Assembly: GCA_011390785.1 (NCBI GenBank)
Contig: JAABRR010000029.1
Coordinates: 1-58,553, forward strand
Length of the DNA: 58,553 nt
Origin: Sphingobacteriia bacterium
Lineage (GTDB): Bacteria > Bacteroidota > Bacteroidia > Bacteroidales > UBA7960
Direction of reading: 5' to 3'
Shown: one piece after another, positions 33,444-41,569 of the stretch
How the letters are laid out: each line of letters opens with the position of its first letter
How positions within the stretch are numbered: the first letter of the stretch is position 1
Notes under the pieces: model-generated
Told to the model about the DNA's origin: nothing
Seen by the model: the letters and a program-made list of their open reading frames with translations, nothing else
Database searches by the model: none
Made by a program: the position numbers and the translations under genes

Positions 33444-34316
33444 ATGAAAACAATCCAAAACAAAGTTTTTTTAACTTTATTATCAATAATCATGTTGCTT
33501 GTTTCATCCCTCAGCATCCAATCCCAGGAAAGCAATACCGTAAATCTTCTTATCCGTGCTGATGATATTGGCTCATCGCATGCCGCCAACCGCGCCTGTA
33601 TTGATTCCTATACCAATGGCATTGTCCGTTCGGTGGAAGTGATGGTTAATTGCTCCTGGTTTCCCGAAGCGGTAAAAATGCTCAAAGAGCATCCCGGCTA
33701 TGATGTGGGTGTGCACCTGATGCTTACCAGTGAGTGGGACTATGTTAAATGGCGCCCCCTCACCCAGGCTCCCAGTCTGGTGGATGAAAACGGTTACTTC
33801 TTCCCTATGGTTTGGCCCAATGACAATTACCCACCCGAACGAAGCCTGCGCGGAGCCAATTGGAAAATTGAAGAGATAGAACAAGAATTAAGGGCACAGA
33901 TAGAGCTGGCAATCAGGCATATTCCCCAGGTAAGTCACCTGTCTACCCACATGGGGTTTAGCAGCATGGATCCTGCAGTGGGAGAACTTGTTGACAATTT
34001 GGCCAGAGAATACAATTTGCATATTGACCTGCAAGATCATGATATGAAACGGATGCCCGGCTGGAAACGCGAGCAATCGCTGGAGGAGAAGATTGATACT
34101 TTTGTTGAGAACCTAAAAAATCTCACACCGGGAAATTATCTTTTTGTGGAGCATCCTGCCTACGATGAACCAGAAATGCGCGCTACTTTCCATACCGGTT
34201 ATGATATGGTGGCACAGGAAAGAGATCATGTAACCCGTATTTTTACCAGCCCCAAAGTGCTTCAGGCCATTGAGGACAAAGGCATTGTTCTGGTTGGGTA
34301 TGATGATTTTAGATAG
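33444..34316 (+). CDS. YdjC/ChbG-family carbohydrate deacetylase, exported
   Basis: 290 residues. A signal peptide runs to about residue 28 (SIQSQE). The family signatures are LLIRADDIGSSHAAN (Asp and His metal ligands and catalytic Asp), GIVRSVEVMVNCSWFPEAV, YDVGVHLMLTSEWD (His ligand) and QVSHLSTHMGF (second His). Family members deacetylate amino sugars or acetylated sugars, such as chitobiose. The usual cytosolic enzymes have about 250 residues, so the N-terminal signal is an extra. Its neighbours (rhamnosidase, sulfatase, ThuA lipoprotein) suggest that it removes O- or N-acetyl groups from a polysaccharide. Exact substrate unknown. Confidence 0.85.
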   Translation: MKTIQNKVFLTLLSIIMLLVSSLSIQSQESNTVNLLIRADDIGSSHAANRACIDSYTNGIVRSVEVMVNCSWFPEAVKMLKEHPGYDVGVHLMLTSEWDYVKWRPLTQAPSLVDENGYFFPMVWPNDNYPPERSLRGANWKIEEIEQELRAQIELAIRHIPQVSHLSTHMGFSSMDPAVGELVDNLAREYNLHIDLQDHDMKRMPGWKREQSLEEKIDTFVENLKNLTPGNYLFVEHPAYDEPEMRATFHTGYDMVAQERDHVTRIFTSPKVLQAIEDKGIVLVGYDDFR

Positions 34317-34336
34317 AAGAGAGGAGATGGCCGTGA

Positions 34337-34371
34337 GGACTTTCCATCTTCCAGAGGAAATGGAAACGTCC
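34337..34371. terminator. Structured hairpin after the deacetylase gene
   Basis: GGAC-TTTCCAT (34337-34347) pairs with ATGGAAA-c-GTCC (34360-34371), 11 bp with one bulge and a 12-base loop, 20 bases after the stop codon. There is no T-run, so it may be an RNA-stabilising or factor-dependent structure. Confidence 0.45.
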
Positions 34372-34469
34372 GGATGACCGTGGCACGACTCTGGCTAACT
34401 AGATTGGATGATTAAACTTAAATCTATACTAATACAAAAGTAAATTCTTATAGACAAAGTAAAGAAAGG

Positions 34470-35192
34470 ATGAAAAGGATAATCTTAATTGCTTCAATGT
34501 CAATAATAATCGTCAGTTGTATGCAATCTAAAAAAGGTAACCTAAGAATACTTATTGTCGCCGGTGGTCATGGCTATGATACCCTGGCTTTCAACCAAAC
34601 TTTTAGTGCCATGGAAGGTTTGACATTAGAATTTGCCATGCAACCCGATGCCAATGCAATGATTGCCAATGGCGAAGCGGATCATTTTGATGCAATAGTA
34701 TTTTATGACAGCTGGAAACATATCTCTGATGAAGAAAAAGATGGGTACTGGCATTTGCTGGATAAGGGAATAGGAATGGTATTTATGCACCATGCCCTGG
34801 TTTCATATCAAAACTGGCCTGAGTTTACCTACATTATTGGGGGGAAATACAACCTGCCTCGTTTTGATGGCGACACCAGCAATCTTTCGGATTACAAACA
34901 TGATATCGAACTTCAGGTAGTTGCCAATCCCGACCATCCTATTACCAAAGGCATTGGCAATTTCGATATTTTTGATGAAGGCTATATGAATCTGGATGTA
35001 ATTCCCACTGTTACTCAAATCTTAACAACAAACCATGAGTATTCCGACTTCACCATTGGCTGGGCACATACTGCAAACAATTCCCGTGTTGTGTATCTTT
35101 TGCCAGGCCATGCAAAGGAAGGCTTGCACAATCCAGATTATATAAAAATTATTGAGAATTCCATCCATTGGGTGACAGGAAAAATTGATTAA
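34470..35192 (+). CDS. ThuA-domain lipoprotein
   Basis: 240 residues. The lipobox is IVSC with Cys17. The remainder is one ThuA (glutamine-amidotransferase-like) domain: LRILIVAGGHGYDT, FDAIVFYDSWKHISDEEK, GMVFMHHALVSYQNWPEFTYIIGGKY and GWAHTANNSRVVYLLPGHAKEG are its signatures. ThuA proteins occur with Gfo/Idh oxidoreductases and sugar-use genes in Bacteroidota and Planctomycetota and are linked to disaccharide processing, but the reaction is not settled. It follows the deacetylase gene after 153 bp on the same strand. Confidence 0.88.
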   Translation: MKRIILIASMSIIIVSCMQSKKGNLRILIVAGGHGYDTLAFNQTFSAMEGLTLEFAMQPDANAMIANGEADHFDAIVFYDSWKHISDEEKDGYWHLLDKGIGMVFMHHALVSYQNWPEFTYIIGGKYNLPRFDGDTSNLSDYKHDIELQVVANPDHPITKGIGNFDIFDEGYMNLDVIPTVTQILTTNHEYSDFTIGWAHTANNSRVVYLLPGHAKEGLHNPDYIKIIENSIHWVTGKID

Positions 35193-35207
35193 ATAAATCA
35201 TTCATTG

Positions 35208-35240
35208 TTTTGATTTGTACTTTTCATTCTAATATATTTG
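35208..35240 (+). promoter_or_regulatory. Promoter of the CoA-binding protein gene
   Basis: TTTTG (35208-35212), a 20-base spacer and TATATTTG (35233-35240) match both Bacteroidota promoter elements at ideal spacing, 28 bases before the start codon. Confidence 0.7.
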
Positions 35241-35268
35241 CATTTCAATTATCTGAAATTTAGGCAAC

Positions 35269-35721
35269 ATGAAAACAACAAAAGCACAAATCGACAATTT
35301 CCTGGCGCAACCACACATTGCGATAGCCGGGTACTCCACCAATCCGAAGAAATTTGGAGCCATGGTATTTACCAACCTAAAAGAGAAGGGTTACAATGTG
35401 TATCCTGTTAATCCCGCTGGCGGCACTACCTCCGATGGGCAGGTTGTTTATGAAAGCATTGACACCCTGCCTGCCGATGTAAAGGCATTGTATGTGGTTA
35501 CAAAGCCCGCAGTTTCTTCTACACTGGTGCAATCAGCACTGGAAAAAGGATTTACCCATTTCTGGATACAACAAATGTCGGATAATGCTGAAGTACTTGA
35601 ATTGCTAAAGGATATCCCCACTAAAGTGACCAAAGAGTGCATCTTTATGCATACCAACCCTACCGGAATACATAAGTTTCATTGGTGGCTGGCCAAGGTT
35701 TTTGGCAGGCTACCCGCATAG
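35269..35721 (+). CDS. CoA-binding domain protein (YccU-like)
   Basis: 150 residues, a single Rossmann-type CoA_binding domain. IAIAGYSTNPKKFGAMVFTNLKEKGYNVYPVNP is the nucleotide/CoA-binding start (GxSxxxxxxG pattern), followed by SIDTLPADVKALYVVTKPAVSSTLVQSALEKG and IFMHTNPTGIHKFHWW at the end, typical of the family. Its role in metabolism is not defined; the family is widespread as stand-alone proteins. It has its own promoter and is followed by the tag gene 44 bp later. Confidence 0.87.
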   Translation: MKTTKAQIDNFLAQPHIAIAGYSTNPKKFGAMVFTNLKEKGYNVYPVNPAGGTTSDGQVVYESIDTLPADVKALYVVTKPAVSSTLVQSALEKGFTHFWIQQMSDNAEVLELLKDIPTKVTKECIFMHTNPTGIHKFHWWLAKVFGRLPA

Positions 35722-35764
35722 TAAAAAACACAAGTTTTCTTGCAGTAACTAAATAGGAAGAATA

Positions 35765-36343
35765 GTGGAAAAAGTAAGATGTCCCTGGTGCGGCTCCGAT
35801 CCGCTATATGTAAAATACCACGATGAAGAGTGGGGAGTACCCGTTCATGACGAGCGGCAACATTTCGAGTTTCTCATACTTGAAGCCATGCAGGCAGGCC
35901 TGAGCTGGTTTACCGTATTGAAAAAGCGGGAAAACTTCCGCCTGGCCTTTGATAATTTTAATCCTGAGAAAGTAGCGTTTTATGATGAGCAAAAGGTGCA
36001 GCAGCTTTTGGGCAATCCGGGCATTATCCGCAACCAGCTGAAAATTCGGGCATCCATCAACAATGCAGCCCGCTTCCTGAAAGTGCAGAAAGAATTCGGA
36101 AGTTTCGACACCTACATCTGGTTGTTTACAGGAGGTAAACCCATTTTAAATAAGTGGGAAGAATTAAGTCAGGTACCTGCCAAAACCCCACTTTCCAACC
36201 AAATCAGCAAAGACCTTATTAAGCGGGGATTCAAGTTTGTGGGAAGCACCATCATTTACGCACACATGCAGGCCATTGGGATGGTAAACGATCATTTGGT
36301 GGGGTGTTTCAGGTACGGCGAAGTAGGACTTTCCAAACCTTAG
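35765..36343 (+). CDS. tag: DNA-3-methyladenine glycosylase I
   Basis: 192 residues from a GTG start, which gives the standard N-terminus VRCPWCGSDPLYVKYHDEEWG; AGGAAG lies just before it as a possible ribosome site. The Zn-binding Cys pair is in CPWC, the partner His in YAHMQAIGMVNDHLVGCFRY at the C-terminus. The catalytic Glu is in the QAGLSWFTVLKKRENFR block, which binds the flipped base. The enzyme removes 3-methyladenine from DNA in base-excision repair. An anomaly: its stop codon lies in a CCTTAG-type hexamer repeat. Confidence 0.94.
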   Translation: MEKVRCPWCGSDPLYVKYHDEEWGVPVHDERQHFEFLILEAMQAGLSWFTVLKKRENFRLAFDNFNPEKVAFYDEQKVQQLLGNPGIIRNQLKIRASINNAARFLKVQKEFGSFDTYIWLFTGGKPILNKWEELSQVPAKTPLSNQISKDLIKRGFKFVGSTIIYAHMQAIGMVNDHLVGCFRYGEVGLSKP

Positions 36344-36367
36344 CCTTAACCTTAACCTAAACCTTCT
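36338..36367. repeat. Tandem hexamer repeat at the tag stop codon
   Basis: CCTTAG-CCTTAA-CCTTAA-CCTAAA-CCTTCT: about five imperfect copies of a 6-bp unit. The first copy contains the stop codon of the tag gene. Confidence 0.7.
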
Positions 36368-36386
36368 TCCTTAAAAATAAAATCCC

Positions 36387-36394
36387 TACCTTCG
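36387..36394 (+). promoter_or_regulatory. -7-like element of the nikR-like gene
   Basis: TACCTTCG, a TAnnTTTG variant, 28 bases before the start codon; it overlaps the palindrome TTCGTG-C-CACGAA (36391-36403), which could also serve as an operator. Confidence 0.4.
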
Positions 36395-36421
36395 TGCCAC
36401 GAAATTTAAAAACATGCTACC

Positions 36422-36823
36422 ATGACTCTAAAACGTTTTGGCGTTTCATTGGAAGATGATTTGCTTAAAGACCTGGACAAGATTGTTGAAAAGCAGCGAT
36501 TTCCCAATCGGTCGCAGGCCATTCGTTCACTCATTCATAAAAACAAAGTAGAACAATTTTGGGAAGGCGACGAGATTGTTTTGGGCGCGGTAGTACTGGT
36601 TTATGATCACAACAAAAAAGAACTTCATAAGCAGGTAAGTGCTTTGCAGCATGAATATCATTGTTTATTGCTTACGGGTCAACATGTGCATATCAATAAA
36701 AATAACAGAATGGAAATCATTGCTTTAAAGGGTAAGGCTAACCGAATTACCAATCTCTTCAATAAATTAAAAGCCGTTAAAGGCATTAAACATGCTGAAC
36801 TGGTGAAAACGGGCATAGATTAA
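36422..36823 (+). CDS. nikR: NikR-like metal-responsive regulator lacking the Cys ligand
   Basis: 133 residues, the usual NikR length. The N-terminal ribbon-helix-helix is KRFGVSLEDDLLKDLDKIV and PNRSQAIRSLI; the C-terminal ACT-like domain has GAVVLVYDH and GIKHAELVKTG. The Ni(II) site of E. coli NikR uses His76, His87, His89 and Cys95. In the aligned block here (QHEYHCLLL.. QHVHINKNNRMEIIALKG) the three His are kept but Cys95 is replaced by Arg. The metal or the affinity may thus differ. It represses genes when metal is bound; two GTAACAC boxes lie just downstream, before the TonB receptor gene. The nikR symbol is used for the family only. Confidence 0.85.
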   Translation: MTLKRFGVSLEDDLLKDLDKIVEKQRFPNRSQAIRSLIHKNKVEQFWEGDEIVLGAVVLVYDHNKKELHKQVSALQHEYHCLLLTGQHVHINKNNRMEIIALKGKANRITNLFNKLKAVKGIKHAELVKTGID

Positions 36824-36836
36824 TTTTTTTGCCCTT

Positions 36837-36866
36837 TTAGTAACACGAAAAAATAATTAGTAACAC
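36837..36866 (+). promoter_or_regulatory. Putative NikR operator: two TTAGTAACAC direct repeats
   Basis: TTAGTAACAC occurs at 36837-36846 and 36857-36866, a 20-bp period. GTAACAC resembles the half-site I recall from comparative-genomic NikR motifs of Deltaproteobacteria, which form inverted rather than direct pairs. The repeats lie 15-44 bp before the TonB receptor start, a fitting place for repression. Confidence 0.5.
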
Positions 36867-36880
36867 AATAAATTTATTTT

Positions 36881-38737
36881 ATGAAAAACTTTTCAGGTTT
36901 CACTGCATTTTTAATTGCTGCATTAATATCTGCTTCTGTGTTAGCACAAAACTCTGCTGAAATGCGGGAAGATACCCTTCAAATAGAAGAAGTGGTAGTA
37001 ACCGCTTCGCGCAATGAAGTTGCCAGACGAAATGTTCCGGTAACTATAAGCACTATTAGCAGGCAACAGATTGAAATGAGCAACGAATCAGCTGTTTTAC
37101 CGGTCTTAAGTCACCGGATACCGGGCATGTTTGTAACAGAGCGTGGTGTAACGGGCTTTGGCGTGGGGAGTGGTTCTGCCGGACAAGTTAGCATGCGTGG
37201 TGTGGGTGGAACGGCTCCCAACAGCCAGGTTTTGGTATTGATAGATGGTGCTCCACAATTTCAGGGGTTGTTTTCACACCCGCTGCCTGATGCCTACGTT
37301 TCTTCAGATGTAGAAAAAGTGGAAGTAATAAGAGGGCCGGCTTCCATATTGTATGGTTCGAATGCCATGGCCGGAGCTATAAATATTATTACGCGCAAGC
37401 AGCAAAGAGAAGGCTTTGCGGGCAATGCAAGGGTTTCTTACGGCTCGTACAATACACAAAAATTTATGGGAAACGGGGGCTTTAAAAAAGGGAAATTCGA
37501 TGTATTTGCATCCATCAATCACGACAGAACCAACGGACATCGGGATACATCCGATTTCAATATCGTGAATGGGTATGTAAAGGCCGGATATCAGGTAAAT
37601 AACAATATCTCGCTTTCGGCAGATTTTAGTCTGGCCGATTTCAAAGCCGATGATCCCGGTCCTGTTCAAAATCCAGCTCTTTTTGGTATCGATATAACAA
37701 GGGGAAAGGCATCTTTCGCAGTAAAAAACAACTACGACAAATTCCAGGGGGGGCTTACAGCCTTTTATAATTTTGGCACCCATGAGTTTACCAATGACTG
37801 GGTTTCAGAAGACTACCATGCCGGGGTAAGTTTATTCCAGGGGTTTGGGTTGTTTCAGGGTAATAGGGTTACTGTAGGGCTCGATTACAAAACAGTTGGC
37901 GGAATTGCGAATAGTGGAGCGCCCGGGGCGGCAGATGTCTGGCATACTTCTGAAGATTTTGCCGGGTATGTTTTTGCACAACAATCGCTTCTTAACAGGT
38001 TGATTGTAAGTGCAGGGGTAAGACTGGAGAACAATTCACTTTTTGGAACCGAGATTGTTCCACAGGCGGGTCTTTCCTATATGGCTTCAGAATCTGTTAC
38101 CCTGAAAGGCTCGTATTCCAAAGGATTCAGAAGTCCGTCGTTGATGGAATTGTATCTTTTTGCTCCCAATCCGGAGCTAAAGCCTGAGCGCATGAACAAT
38201 TATGATTTGAGTGCCGGCTACAAATCGCCAAACGGCAGGTTTAGCGCAGAATTGGTAGTATTTATGCTCGATGGTGATAACGTAATTCTCGTAAGGCCAA
38301 ATGATGCACCGCCACCGCCTGTAAAGAGACAAAATGTTGGCACATTTTCAAACAACGGAGTCGAAATGGAAGTGAAATTACGTGCCACCCAACAATTTGC
38401 TTTCGCAGCCAATTATAGTTACATAAATACCGATGTTCCCAGGTTAGCTGCCCCTGAACATCAGCTGTTTGCCGAAGCTATTTATACGAACCGTAAAATA
38501 CGGGCTAATTTATCTATGCAGCAAATTTCCGGATTGATTACCTTGTTGCCGGATGAAACCACGTCTGCCCTTGAAGAAAGCTATACACTTCTCAACCTGA
38601 TGGTTTCCTACCGGTTTACCAAAAACATTGAAATATTCGCTTCAGGCAAAAACCTGTTGGATCAGCAATACACCATTAATTATGGCTACCCCATGCCGGG
38701 AATGAATTTTATGACCGGGTTGAATGTGAGCTTCTAA
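36881..38737 (+). CDS. TonB-dependent outer-membrane receptor, possibly for nickel or a metallophore
   Basis: 618 residues. A signal peptide ends near SVLAQN (about residue 23). A TonB box (EEVVVTASRNE, about 36-46) leads into a plug domain (to ~170, with GSAGQVSMRGVGG and SILYGSNAMAGAINIITRK) and a 22-strand barrel ending in MTGLNVSF. It lacks the SusC-type N-terminal beta domain and the SusC length. Such receptors of ~620 residues import chelated metals, vitamins or small siderophores. It follows the NikR-like gene by 57 bp with two putative operator repeats in between, so nickel (or another divalent metal) import is a reasonable inference, by analogy with NikR-controlled TonB receptors in Helicobacter. 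Confidence 0.85.
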   Translation: MKNFSGFTAFLIAALISASVLAQNSAEMREDTLQIEEVVVTASRNEVARRNVPVTISTISRQQIEMSNESAVLPVLSHRIPGMFVTERGVTGFGVGSGSAGQVSMRGVGGTAPNSQVLVLIDGAPQFQGLFSHPLPDAYVSSDVEKVEVIRGPASILYGSNAMAGAINIITRKQQREGFAGNARVSYGSYNTQKFMGNGGFKKGKFDVFASINHDRTNGHRDTSDFNIVNGYVKAGYQVNNNISLSADFSLADFKADDPGPVQNPALFGIDITRGKASFAVKNNYDKFQGGLTAFYNFGTHEFTNDWVSEDYHAGVSLFQGFGLFQGNRVTVGLDYKTVGGIANSGAPGAADVWHTSEDFAGYVFAQQSLLNRLIVSAGVRLENNSLFGTEIVPQAGLSYMASESVTLKGSYSKGFRSPSLMELYLFAPNPELKPERMNNYDLSAGYKSPNGRFSAELVVFMLDGDNVILVRPNDAPPPPVKRQNVGTFSNNGVEMEVKLRATQQFAFAANYSYINTDVPRLAAPEHQLFAEAIYTNRKIRANLSMQQISGLITLLPDETTSALEESYTLLNLMVSYRFTKNIEIFASGKNLLDQQYTINYGYPMPGMNFMTGLNVSF

Positions 38738-38754
38738 GTAATTTGGTTCTACTA

Positions 38755-38825
38755 CCATTTCAATGGAAATGGCTTGGCCTTTAAAACGGGGCCGGATTTT
38801 ATACGGGACAGTTCAAGCCCTGTCC
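38755..38825. repeat. Two small hairpins after the TonB receptor gene
   Basis: CCATTTC-AATG-GAAATGG (38755-38772), a 7-bp stem, and GGACAG (38806-38811) with CTGTCC (38820-38825), a 6-bp stem. Both lie in the 212-bp space between convergent genes and may act as bidirectional stops; neither has a clear T-run. Confidence 0.4.
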
Positions 38826-38949
38826 TTACCATATTATAATTTATTATTACATTGCCTGTCAAGCCCGGCGAAGACACAGAGGGGTTATGTCTTTTATTTC
38901 GTGCCTGCTCAATCGTGTAATGTCAAAAAAAGTCTCCGAGGTTCTGGTT

Positions 38950-40122
38950 TTATATTTCTACTTCGGCCCCATACCTTTCGGCCGATAAATACCCGGCATA
39001 AACTATGGCAATTGTGTCAGCAGCGAGTTCGCTGTTGCTTTCTACCGGCTCACCAAATGCAACAGAACGGTAAAATGCATCCATCTCATGCTGATAGCCA
39101 TTAAACCAACTTTCGTCGGGCGACATGAAAGACCAACCTTGTTTGGTAGCGGTTTTTTCAACTAGGTATATATCTTTAAAATTGTCATCCACCGGATTAA
39201 AGGTCTGCATGGCATTATTAGGGCCCATATTGCAAATAGTGCGGTGGTTTGATGCATGTACTTCAAGGTAGTTTTTTACACCCCCCTGCAACAATTCGCT
39301 GGCCACAATATCAGCAAAGGTGCCATCTTCAAAAACTATATGAAGGGATACATAGTCTTCAACATCTTTATAAAGATTTTTAAGCTGGCCTTCATCCTTA
39401 TAATTTTTCATCCTTGTAAGGGCATGAGTGCGGGCCGAAACGGTTTTCGGGCGAATGGGTTTTCCAAAACGGGTTTGTCCTTCTACACGCTTTAGATAAA
39501 TGGCTGCTGAAATGGGGTGACAGCCTTTGCCCATCAATGAACCTCCACCTGATTTTTGCCAGTTGCCATAATCAAGCGAATGAGAACCCGAATGTGATTG
39601 TTGCGCCTGCATCCATAAAATCTGTCCGCTGCTCTTTTCAATTACTTCTTTCTCTTTCTGGATAACCGGCGAATAAATCCAATTTTCGGCATACATGATC
39701 AAACCTTTGCTTTCTTTTTCGGCTTCCAACATTCTATTTATACTTTCTCTCGAGTGCTTAAGACCATCAATTCGTGGAAAGGTGTCCCCATTAAAGCTCT
39801 TAGTACCATCTCCAAAATATCCTGTGAAAGGTTTTTCCACAATTACGTGCTTATCCTTTTTGAGCACATCAATAACCAGTTTTTCGTGGGTAGAAGGCGG
39901 AGTACAAATATGAATTACATCGCAGTCATCGATCAACTTATTGGGGTCAAGATAGGTTTTTATCCCTGTATCACTTGCAAATGCTTTGAGTCTATCCTGA
40001 TTTGGTGAATATGCACCACCAATATCAATGTTTACACTATGAATTTTTTGTAATGCACTAAGGTGAAACCCGGCTGCAAAACCTGATCCCAGCAAACCTG
40101 CCTTTATGGAATTTTTCTTCAT
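38950..40122 (-). CDS. Gfo/Idh/MocA-family oxidoreductase
   Basis: 390 residues. The N-terminal Rossmann domain starts KAGLLGSGFAAGFHLSAL (dinucleotide-binding GxGxxx) and includes CTPPSTHEKLVIDVLKKDKHVIVEKP, where the Lys of EKP is the conserved catalytic/cofactor residue. The C-terminal alpha/beta domain has GGSLMGKGCHPISAAIYL; the usual Asp of the DxGxH motif is Gly here while the His is kept. Members oxidise or reduce sugars and inositols with NAD(P), or exchange a sugar hydroxyl group. No twin-arginine or Sec signal is seen, so it is cytosolic. Its neighbours (TonB receptor, ammonium operon) are not informative, but a role in sugar use fits the region. Confidence 0.88.
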   Translation of the reverse strand: MKKNSIKAGLLGSGFAAGFHLSALQKIHSVNIDIGGAYSPNQDRLKAFASDTGIKTYLDPNKLIDDCDVIHICTPPSTHEKLVIDVLKKDKHVIVEKPFTGYFGDGTKSFNGDTFPRIDGLKHSRESINRMLEAEKESKGLIMYAENWIYSPVIQKEKEVIEKSSGQILWMQAQQSHSGSHSLDYGNWQKSGGGSLMGKGCHPISAAIYLKRVEGQTRFGKPIRPKTVSARTHALTRMKNYKDEGQLKNLYKDVEDYVSLHIVFEDGTFADIVASELLQGGVKNYLEVHASNHRTICNMGPNNAMQTFNPVDDNFKDIYLVEKTATKQGWSFMSPDESWFNGYQHEMDAFYRSVAFGEPVESNSELAADTIAIVYAGYLSAERYGAEVEI

Positions 40123-40225
40123 AATTTTTGAAAATGAGATAAAATTGAGTTGATTAACCTTGAATATGATGATTTAACCATCTTAAACCGCAAAATAACG
40201 AAAGTTTTTAAACATTATCCCGGTA

Positions 40226-40321
40226 TAAAACATAAAACTATTTTTTAAAACATAAAATTAAACTATGTAGTGCATAAAAAATGGGGGTTAAAAACAAAAA
40301 AGATGATAAAAAATAGTTTTA
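40226..40321. promoter_or_regulatory. Operator-like repeat structure upstream of the ammonium operon
   Basis: TAAAACTATTTTTTA (40233-40247) and TAAAAAATAGTTTTA (40307-40321) form a perfect 15-bp inverted repeat 59 bp apart. Within it TAAAACATAAAA is directly repeated at 40226-40237 and 40246-40257 (20-bp period). The half-site AAACTAT occurs at 40235 and 40260 and inverted at 40313. All lie upstream of the -7 element at 40358. The arrangement suggests a regulator binding several sites, perhaps with DNA looping. Confidence 0.5.
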
Positions 40322-40357
40322 AGTATAAAATAATAGGGGTGTATAAAAATAAATGTA

Positions 40358-40365
40358 TACTTTTG
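40358..40365 (+). promoter_or_regulatory. -7 promoter element of the ammonium operon
   Basis: TACTTTTG matches TAnnTTTG, 38 bases before the start codon of the barrel gene. No TTG at the -33 position, consistent with an activator-dependent promoter. Confidence 0.55.
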
Positions 40366-40403
40366 TCCCGCAATTAAAATTTTAACAACAAAAATTAAAC
40401 GCT

Positions 40404-41168
40404 ATGAAAAAACAAAAATTGATTTTGATTTGCCTTGGAATTTTCTTTTTTCTCTCATCTTCGGTTTTGGTTGCACAAGATAATGAAGGAGGAGAAAGTA
40501 ACTTTTCAATTGGTGTTGATGGTGTAAGCCGTTATGTATGGAGGGGATTGAATCTTGGTGGTAGTTCGCCCCACCTTCAGCCCTGGGTTGAGTATGCTTT
40601 TGGCGAAAGTGGTTTGGCCATTGGTGCCTGGGGTTCCTACTCTTTGGGTTTAAATGCAGGAGCAGAAGCAGATCTTTATCTATCTTATTCTCCGGTCGAC
40701 TGGTTGAATTTCACCCTTACTGACTATTTCTTTCCGGCTGATCAGCCCTTTGAAAGAAGTGACTATTTCAACTATGATAGTGATGAAACCGGTCATACTT
40801 TAGAAGCTATGTTGACCATTGGTGGGTTTGAAACTCTACCACTTTACCTGACCTTCGCCATGAATGTTTATGGTGCTGATGGTACCGATGAAAACGGGGA
40901 CAATTACATGGCTAAATATTTAGAAGTAGGTTACAGTGGATCTTCTAAAAACCTGGATTATGATTTATTCGCAGGATTTGCCCTTGATGATCCCAATACA
41001 GATGCCGGTGGCGCTGGTTGGTATGCTGATAAGCCAGGAATGATTAATCTTGGTGTTACCTTTTCCAAAGAAATGAAAATTGCTGATGTTGCAATTCCTG
41101 TTTTTTCTTCTCTGATATTCAATCCGGAAGCAGGTAACATGTATATCGTATTTGGAGTGTCTTTTTAA
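40404..41168 (+). CDS. Outer-membrane beta-barrel (TorF-like porin) of the ammonium operon
   Basis: 254 residues. A signal peptide ends near VLVAQD (about residue 25). The rest consists of alternating amphipathic strands with aromatic girdles (SRYVWRGLNLGG, HLQPWVEYAFG, VDWLNFTLTDYFF), ending in the C-terminal aromatic MYIVFGVSF, as in outer-membrane barrels. The start SRYVWRG is typical of Gcw_chp/TorF-type putative porins. It precedes the P-II gene by 31 bp in the same operon as the ammonium channel. It probably lets a small nitrogen compound cross the outer membrane, which is an inference from context. Confidence 0.8.
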   Translation: MKKQKLILICLGIFFFLSSSVLVAQDNEGGESNFSIGVDGVSRYVWRGLNLGGSSPHLQPWVEYAFGESGLAIGAWGSYSLGLNAGAEADLYLSYSPVDWLNFTLTDYFFPADQPFERSDYFNYDSDETGHTLEAMLTIGGFETLPLYLTFAMNVYGADGTDENGDNYMAKYLEVGYSGSSKNLDYDLFAGFALDDPNTDAGGAGWYADKPGMINLGVTFSKEMKIADVAIPVFSSLIFNPEAGNMYIVFGVSF

Positions 41169-41199
41169 AAACAAAGTATAAATAAAACAAACAGAATCT

Positions 41200-41547
41200 A
41201 TGAAAAAAATTGAAGCCATCATCAGAAAGTCAAAATTTGATGAAGTAAAAAAAGCTCTTCATGAGTCTGGAATTGATTTCTTTTCCTTCTGGGAAGTAAC
41301 CGGAGTTGGAAAAGCCCGTGAGAGCCGGGTATACAGAGGTATAGCATACGATACAAGTTCTATTGAAAGGCTGTTTCTCTCTATTGTGGTTCGCGATATA
41401 AATCTTGAACCTACCATTAAAACCATTATGAAATCTGCCAAAACAGGTGAAGTGGGTGATGGGAAAATCTTTGTCTACGATATTGATGAATCTTATCGCA
41501 TTCGCACCGAAGAAAAGGGAGATGAATCATTGTATGTAAAGGAGTAA
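41200..41547 (+). CDS. glnK: P-II nitrogen regulatory protein
   Basis: 115 residues. IEAIIRKSKFDEVKKALHE is the P-II start. The T-loop region reads ARESRVYRGIAYDT; Tyr46 and Tyr51 positions of the canonical YRGAEY motif are kept (YRGIAY) but the following residues differ. The B-loop TGEVGDGKIFVYDI and C-loop RIRTEEKG are standard. P-II binds ATP/ADP and 2-oxoglutarate and blocks the Amt channel when nitrogen is rich. The T-loop is short and lacks the usual GHTEL stretch, which could alter partner choice. It is 22 bp upstream of amtB, the classical linkage. Confidence 0.92.
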   Translation: MKKIEAIIRKSKFDEVKKALHESGIDFFSFWEVTGVGKARESRVYRGIAYDTSSIERLFLSIVVRDINLEPTIKTIMKSAKTGEVGDGKIFVYDIDESYRIRTEEKGDESLYVKE

Positions 41548-41569
41548 TAAACCACAAAAACAGTTTAAT

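Noticed and set aside
33269-33589. Minus-strand frame of 106 codons
   Set aside because: It overlaps the start of the deacetylase gene antisense and crosses its -7-like element.
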